From the NCBI RefSeq assembly GCF_014164785.1, contig NZ_JACJFN010000005.1:62001-126000 (forward strand): a DNA stretch of 64,000 nt, read 5' to 3'. This document shows, piece after piece, positions 60,438-64,000 of this stretch. The notes beneath the pieces are model-generated. The model made no database searches and was not told the DNA's origin. It saw only the letters and a list, made by a program, of their open reading frames with translations. The first letter of the stretch is position 1, and each line of letters starts with the position of its first letter. This stretch comes from Aquipseudomonas guryensis (GTDB lineage Bacteria > Pseudomonadota > Gammaproteobacteria > Pseudomonadales > Pseudomonadaceae). Position numbers and translations under genes: made by a program.

Positions 60438-62546
60438 TCAGGCCGCCTGGATACGCACCGGCACCCCGTTCAGTGCCGCGTTACCGGATACCGCATCCAG
60501 ATGACGCTCGTCGGTCAGGTCGTTGGCGCTGGCACCCGGCTGGGCGCTGGCAATCGCCATCTGCACACCCGGGCGGGCATGGCCCCAACCGTGTGGCAGG
60601 CTGACCACGCCGGGCATCATATCCTCGCTGCCGAGCACCTCGACCTCGATGGCACCCACCCGCGACTCGATGCGCACCCGCTGGCCATCGCTGAGGCTAC
60701 GTCCGGCCATGTCCTGCGGATGCATCAGCAACTGGTGGCGCGGCTTGCCCTTCACCAGGCGCTGGTAGTTGTGCATCCAGGAGTTGTTGCTGCGTACATG
60801 GCGGCGGCCAATCAGCATCAGCTCGCCCTCACCCGCCTGCGGTTGCGCGGCGAAGCGCGCGAGGTCGGCGACCAGTAGCGCCGGCGCCGCTTCGACAGCC
60901 TTGGATTCGGTTTTCAGGCGCTCGCCCAGGTTTGGCTGCAGCGGCCCCAGGTCGATGCCATGGGGCTGCTCGCGGATGGCCGCCAGGCTGAGCTTGTATG
61001 GCGACTGGTCGCCGTAAGGGCCGAAGCGCACGCCCATATCGATCATCTGCTCCGGCGCCTTGGTCGGTTTCAGTTCATTGCCGACCTTGGCAGCGAAGGC
61101 CTGGGCCAGACCGACGAATATTTCCCAGTCGTCCAGCGCCCCGGCCGGCTTGTCCAGCACCGCCTCGTTGAAGCGGGTGACGTTGCGTACGGCGAAGGCA
61201 TTGAAGGTGCTGTCGTAGTGCTCGTGCTCCAGCGGCGCGGTGGGCGGCAGGATCAGGTCGGCATAGCGGGTGGTTTCATTTATATAGAGGTCGATGCTGA
61301 GCATGAACTCCAGCCCCTCCAGCGCCTGCTCCAGCTGGCGACCATTGGGGGTGGACAGCACCGGGTTGCCGGCCACGGTGATCAGCGCACGCACCTGGCC
61401 TTCGCCAGGGGTGAGCATCTCTTCGGCCAGGGCCGCCACCGGCAGCTCACCGCCATATTCTGGCAGGCCGGATACCCGGCTCTGCCAGACATTGAAATGG
61501 CCGCCGGAGGTGGTCGCCACCAGGTCCAGCGCCGGCGTGGTGCACAGCGCCCCGCCCGGTTGGTCGAGATTGCCGGTAACCAGGTTGATCAGCTGGATCA
61601 GCCAGTGACACAGGCTGCCGAAGGCCTGGGTCGATACGCCCATGCGCCCGTAGCACACCGCCGAGTCGGCTGCGGCGAAGTCCCGCGCCAGTTGGCGGAT
61701 GGTCGCCGCCGGCACGCCACAGCGGCCGCTCATGGCCTCGGCCGTGAACTCGGCAATCGCCGCCCGCACCTGCTCCAGGCCATTGACCGGCAGGTGGCTG
61801 GCGCGGGTCAGGCCCTCGTCGAACAGGGTATTGAGCAGGCCCAGGAGCAAGGCTGCATCGTTGCCGGGGCGGACGAACACATGCTGGTTGGCCATTGCCG
61901 CTGTCTCGCTGCGGCGCGGGTCGACCACCACCAGCTTGCCGCCGCGGGCCTTGAGCGCCTTGAGGCGTTTCTCCACGTCCGGCACGGTCATCAGGCTGCC
62001 GTTGGACGCCAGCGGGTTGCCGCCGAGGATCAGCATGAACTGGGTGTGATCGATGTCCGGGATCGGCAGCAGGAAACCGTGACCGTACATCAGGTAGCTG
62101 GTCAGGTGGTGCGGCAACTGATCCACCGAGGTGGCGGAATAGCGGTTGCGCGTCTTCAACTGGCCGAGGAAGTAGTTGCTGTGGGTCATCAGCCCATAGT
62201 TGTGCACGCTGGGGTTGCCCTGGTAGATGGCCACGGCGTTCTTGCCGTGTTGCTCCTGGATGGCCGCCAGGCGCTCGGCGACCAGGGCAAAGGCCTCGTC
62301 CCAGCCAATCGGCTGCCATTCGCTGCCATGGCGGCGCATGGGCTGACGCAGGCGGTCGGGGTCGTGCTGGATGTCTTGCAGAGCCACGGCCTTGGGGCAG
62401 ATATGGCCACGACTGAAGCTGTCCTGGGCGTCGCCCTTGATCGACAGGATCTGCTGGCTGCCGTCGGCCAGGCGTTCGGTTTCGATGGTCAGACCGCAGA
62501 TAGCCTCGCACAGGTGGCAGGCACGGTGGTGGAGGGTCTTGCTCAT
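60438..62546 (-). CDS. Molybdopterin-dependent oxidoreductase with one [4Fe-4S] cluster
   Basis: The ATG at 62546 gives 702 residues. The N-terminus has C-x2-C-x3-C-x32-C (Cys10, 13, 17, 50), the cluster motif of the formate dehydrogenase/nitrate reductase superfamily. Molybdopterin-binding parts include N-P-L-A-S-N-G near 183 and P-T-A-P-L-E-H-E near 445. The usual Cys/SeCys ligand of formate dehydrogenase is not obvious at its normal place. There is no NuoF/E-type or cytochrome partner gene beside it. The substrate is undetermined. It ends about 130 bases before the grxD start. Confidence 0.88.
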   Translation of the reverse strand: MSKTLHHRACHLCEAICGLTIETERLADGSQQILSIKGDAQDSFSRGHICPKAVALQDIQHDPDRLRQPMRRHGSEWQPIGWDEAFALVAERLAAIQEQHGKNAVAIYQGNPSVHNYGLMTHSNYFLGQLKTRNRYSATSVDQLPHHLTSYLMYGHGFLLPIPDIDHTQFMLILGGNPLASNGSLMTVPDVEKRLKALKARGGKLVVVDPRRSETAAMANQHVFVRPGNDAALLLGLLNTLFDEGLTRASHLPVNGLEQVRAAIAEFTAEAMSGRCGVPAATIRQLARDFAAADSAVCYGRMGVSTQAFGSLCHWLIQLINLVTGNLDQPGGALCTTPALDLVATTSGGHFNVWQSRVSGLPEYGGELPVAALAEEMLTPGEGQVRALITVAGNPVLSTPNGRQLEQALEGLEFMLSIDLYINETTRYADLILPPTAPLEHEHYDSTFNAFAVRNVTRFNEAVLDKPAGALDDWEIFVGLAQAFAAKVGNELKPTKAPEQMIDMGVRFGPYGDQSPYKLSLAAIREQPHGIDLGPLQPNLGERLKTESKAVEAAPALLVADLARFAAQPQAGEGELMLIGRRHVRSNNSWMHNYQRLVKGKPRHQLLMHPQDMAGRSLSDGQRVRIESRVGAIEVEVLGSEDMMPGVVSLPHGWGHARPGVQMAIASAQPGASANDLTDERHLDAVSGNAALNGVPVRIQAA

Positions 62547-62642
62547 GGCTGGCCTCATCTTCTTGTTCGAGACGACCGGTCAGGTCGTGGAAACAAGACT
62601 ATGGAGGCAGAAGGAATGCTTGGCCAGTGGCCTGCGTTTCAT

Positions 62643-62671
62643 GAATCGGTGGGCATCATGCCCACCGATTC
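62643..62671. other. Perfect 14-bp-armed inverted repeat
   Basis: Two arms of 14 bases beginning GAATCGGTGG and ending CCACCGATTC are separated by a single base. It lies 60 bases beyond the stop of the lipoprotein gene and 97 bases upstream of the molybdopterin gene. No T-run follows on either strand, so it is either a terminator of unusual form or an operator. Confidence 0.6.
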
Positions 62672-62730
62672 AACAGCGCATCAATCGATCAGGCCGGGCT
62701 CGACTGCAGGCAGCCGAGTAGCCCGGCAGA

Positions 62731-63162
62731 TCAACGAATGGCGCTGATGGTGCCTTTGTTGCCGGTCACTTTGACGTTGACGGCCTTGTACACCATGTAA
62801 TCCTGCACGCTCACTTCGTAGCGCGGCGCGACGATCAGGTCGGCACCGGAGGATTTGACGGCCTTGAAGGCAGCCGCGGATTTGGCAGCAGCCACCGGGT
62901 CCAGACCCAGGGCGAAACCACCTTCGCCGCCACCATAGGTCACGCCGTCGGCGAACTGGGTATCGCCACCCAGCTTGAACAGACCGAAGAGGATGTTCAC
63001 CGAGGACTCGCCCGTGATGGACTCGCCGACTTTCACGTCCGCTTTCAGGTTAGTTTGTACTTCACCATTCAGCGGTGCGCTCGGCTGGCTGTAGTTCTGG
63101 CTGGCACAGCCAGTCAGCAGAGCGAGGGCGGAAAAAGCGGCGGCATAGGCTACGTGTTTCAT
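62731..63162 (-). CDS. Lipoprotein of unknown function (143 aa)
   Basis: The ATG is preceded by AAGGAG. The lipobox L-L-T-G-C gives a lipid-anchored Cys at 19, and the residue after it is Ala, so outer-membrane sorting is likely. The mature part has L-K-A-D-V-K-V-G-E-S-I, F-G-L-F-K-L-G-G, and a Tyr-rich C-terminus Y-E-V-S-V-Q-D-Y-M-V-Y-K. Proteins with this V-x-D-Y-x-V-Y-K end are widespread in bacteria but have no known role. It is divergent from argF. Confidence 0.7.
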   Translation of the reverse strand: MKHVAYAAAFSALALLTGCASQNYSQPSAPLNGEVQTNLKADVKVGESITGESSVNILFGLFKLGGDTQFADGVTYGGGEGGFALGLDPVAAAKSAAAFKAVKSSGADLIVAPRYEVSVQDYMVYKAVNVKVTGNKGTISAIR

Positions 63163-63270
63163 GCAAGACTCCTTTGCATTGATCTATCCATGTGCCCTGT
63201 TGCAGGGCTTGAAGTGCCTAGTCAGGCGGCGCGCATGGTAGGAGCCGGGAACCTAGGCCAGCAAGCCTGC

Positions 63271-63288
63271 ATGTCACTTTTGTGACAT
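63271..63288. promoter_or_regulatory. Perfect palindrome in the lipoprotein-argF region
   Basis: ATGTCAC-TTTT-GTGACAT, a 7-bp perfect inverted repeat with a 4-base spacer, 109 bases upstream of the lipoprotein gene start and 198 bases upstream of argF. The TGTCAC half-site resembles a regulator dimer site rather than a terminator, since no T-run follows the stem. Confidence 0.5.
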
Positions 63289-63349
63289 CGCCCGCAGTGG
63301 CAATAATCTGCTGACTCGGCCAGTTGCAATACATGGCAGGGCCGCTCAT

Positions 63350-63379
63350 TTGCCCCGGCTCGTCATTTCCTTATAAGAT
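63350..63379 (+). promoter_or_regulatory. Candidate argF promoter
   Basis: TTGCCC at 63350-63355 and TATAAG at 63372-63377 are 16 bases apart; TAAGAT at 63374-63379 gives an 18-base spacer. The leader would be about 100 bases. Confidence 0.4.
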
Positions 63380-63485
63380 CGCGCCTCCCCATTTGTCGTC
63401 CCCACGCGGCTCCAGCCGCTGTACGGCGTGCTTTTCCCCGGAAAAACCGCCGCCACGACAATCGTAAAAACTAAGGTAGTGAATG

Positions 63486-64000
63486 ATGAGCACCAGGCAC
63501 TTTCTCTCGTTGATGGATTGCACCCCTCAGGAACTGAGTGGACTGATCCGTCGCGCCATCGAGCTGAAGGACCTGCGCCAGCGTGGCGTGCTACATGAGC
63601 CGCTAAAGAATCGTGTGCTGGGGATGATCTTCGAGAAGGCCTCGACCCGCACCCGCCTGTCGTTCGAAGCCGGCATGATCCAGCTCGGTGGCCAGGCCAT
63701 CTTCCTCTCCCCGCGAGATACCCAGCTGGGCCGCGGCGAGCCGATCGGCGACACGGCCATCGTCATGTCGCGCATGCTCGATGCGGTGATGATTCGCACC
63801 TTCGCCCACAGCAGCCTGACCGAATTTGCCGCCCATTCGCGGGTACCGCTGATCAACGGCCTGTCCGACGACCTGCATCCCTGCCAGTTGCTGGCCGACA
63901 TGCAGACCTTCGTCGAGCAGCGCGGCAGCATCGCCGGCAAGACCGTGGCCTGGATCGGCGACGGCAACAACATGTGCAACACCTATATCGAAGCGGCACA
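63486..64000 (+). CDS. argF: Ornithine carbamoyltransferase (3' end outside window)
   Basis: ArgF makes citrulline from ornithine and carbamoyl phosphate in arginine synthesis. The first 171 residues are present. Landmarks are the start [10 protein letters not shown], the carbamoyl-phosphate-binding S-T-R-T-R in E-K-A-S-T-R-T-R-L, the F-E-A-G-M segment, and H-P-C-Q near 138. An ATG at 63483 immediately before is an alternative start; I chose 63486 because it matches the P. aeruginosa protein as I remember it. The gene runs off the right edge without a stop. Confidence 0.93.
   Translation, partial: MSTRHFLSLMDCTPQELSGLIRRAIELKDLRQRGVLHEPLKNRVLGMIFEKASTRTRLSFEAGMIQLGGQAIFLSPRDTQLGRGEPIGDTAIVMSRMLDAVMIRTFAHSSLTEFAAHSRVPLINGLSDDLHPCQLLADMQTFVEQRGSIAGKTVAWIGDGNNMCNTYIEAA

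Larger units (their letters stand above)
63163..63485. promoter_or_regulatory. Divergent regulatory region between the lipoprotein gene and argF
   Basis: This 323-base gap contains no gene. It holds the palindrome at 63271-63288 and the argF promoter candidate at 63350-63379. For the lipoprotein, TTGCTG and TACCAT 18 bases apart on the minus strand form a possible promoter, with the palindrome just upstream. ArgR control of argF is expected in Pseudomonas, but no convincing ArgR box could be picked out by eye. Confidence 0.5.

Noticed and set aside
60960-62747. A 595-residue plus-strand frame opposite the molybdopterin gene
   Set aside because: Antisense shadow; no ribosome-binding site or domain.

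Overview
The window reads as chromosomal DNA of a Pseudomonas species close to the P. aeruginosa lineage. It is GC-rich and densely coded. The blocks algU-mucABCD, lepA-lepB-(DUF4845)-rnc-era-recO-pdxJ, nadB/ygfX-sdhE-ygfZ and tctDE/opdH-tctCBA follow the gene order I recall from P. aeruginosa. Both ends are cut: a solute-binding protein is truncated at the left edge and argF (ornithine carbamoyltransferase) at the right edge.

Layout. (1) 1-7.4 kb: mixed housekeeping and accessory genes, including a YebC regulator, an N-acyl-D-amino-acid deacylase-like amidohydrolase, a solute-binding protein and a secreted protein with the S1/P1-nuclease/phospholipase C zinc motif. (2) 7.5-10.9 kb: an FHA-domain protein, a transmembrane Ser/Thr kinase and a PP2C phosphatase, with no type VI secretion genes beside them. 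(3) 11-15.6 kb: secreted endonuclease I, a cold-shock protein followed by a SutA-like small protein, a membrane diguanylate cyclase and another orphan binding protein. (4) 15.6-26.3 kb: the pdxJ-recO-era-rnc-DUF4845-lepB-lepA cluster and the AlgU envelope-stress sigma factor with its Muc regulators, preceded by two AlgU-type promoters. (5) 26.4-31.5 kb: nadB, the convergent ygfX-sdhE pair, ygfZ, an HDOD protein and a third complete binding protein. (6) 31.5-39.2 kb: tricarboxylate sensing and uptake (TctE/TctD, OpdH porin, TctC-TctB-TctA, AbrB-type membrane protein), with a hairpin-rich repeat between tctC and tctB. (7) 39.3-46.1 kb: a 38-residue CcoM-like oxidase subunit with two Anr/Dnr-type boxes, an AlkB-type demethylase, rapA, a short-chain dehydrogenase and bacterioferritin. 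(8) 46.1-59.8 kb: a 13-gene Tad/Flp pilus operon on the minus strand. (9) 59.9-64 kb: grxD, a molybdopterin oxidoreductase, a lipoprotein and the start of argF.

The most unusual part is the Tad locus. Its CpaB protein has 685 residues, against roughly 250-350 normally, because about 370 residues of short glycine/aspartate-rich repeats follow the usual domains. The neighbouring TadE-like pseudopilin carries the same kind of unit. The TadA ATPase has an N-terminal FHA-like domain. No TadZ/CpaE or prepilin peptidase gene is present in the window, although four products carry prepilin-type cleavage sites. This looks like a distinct Tad subtype with an extended periplasmic or surface component.

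All functional calls rest on motifs and family knowledge read by eye. No database search was possible.
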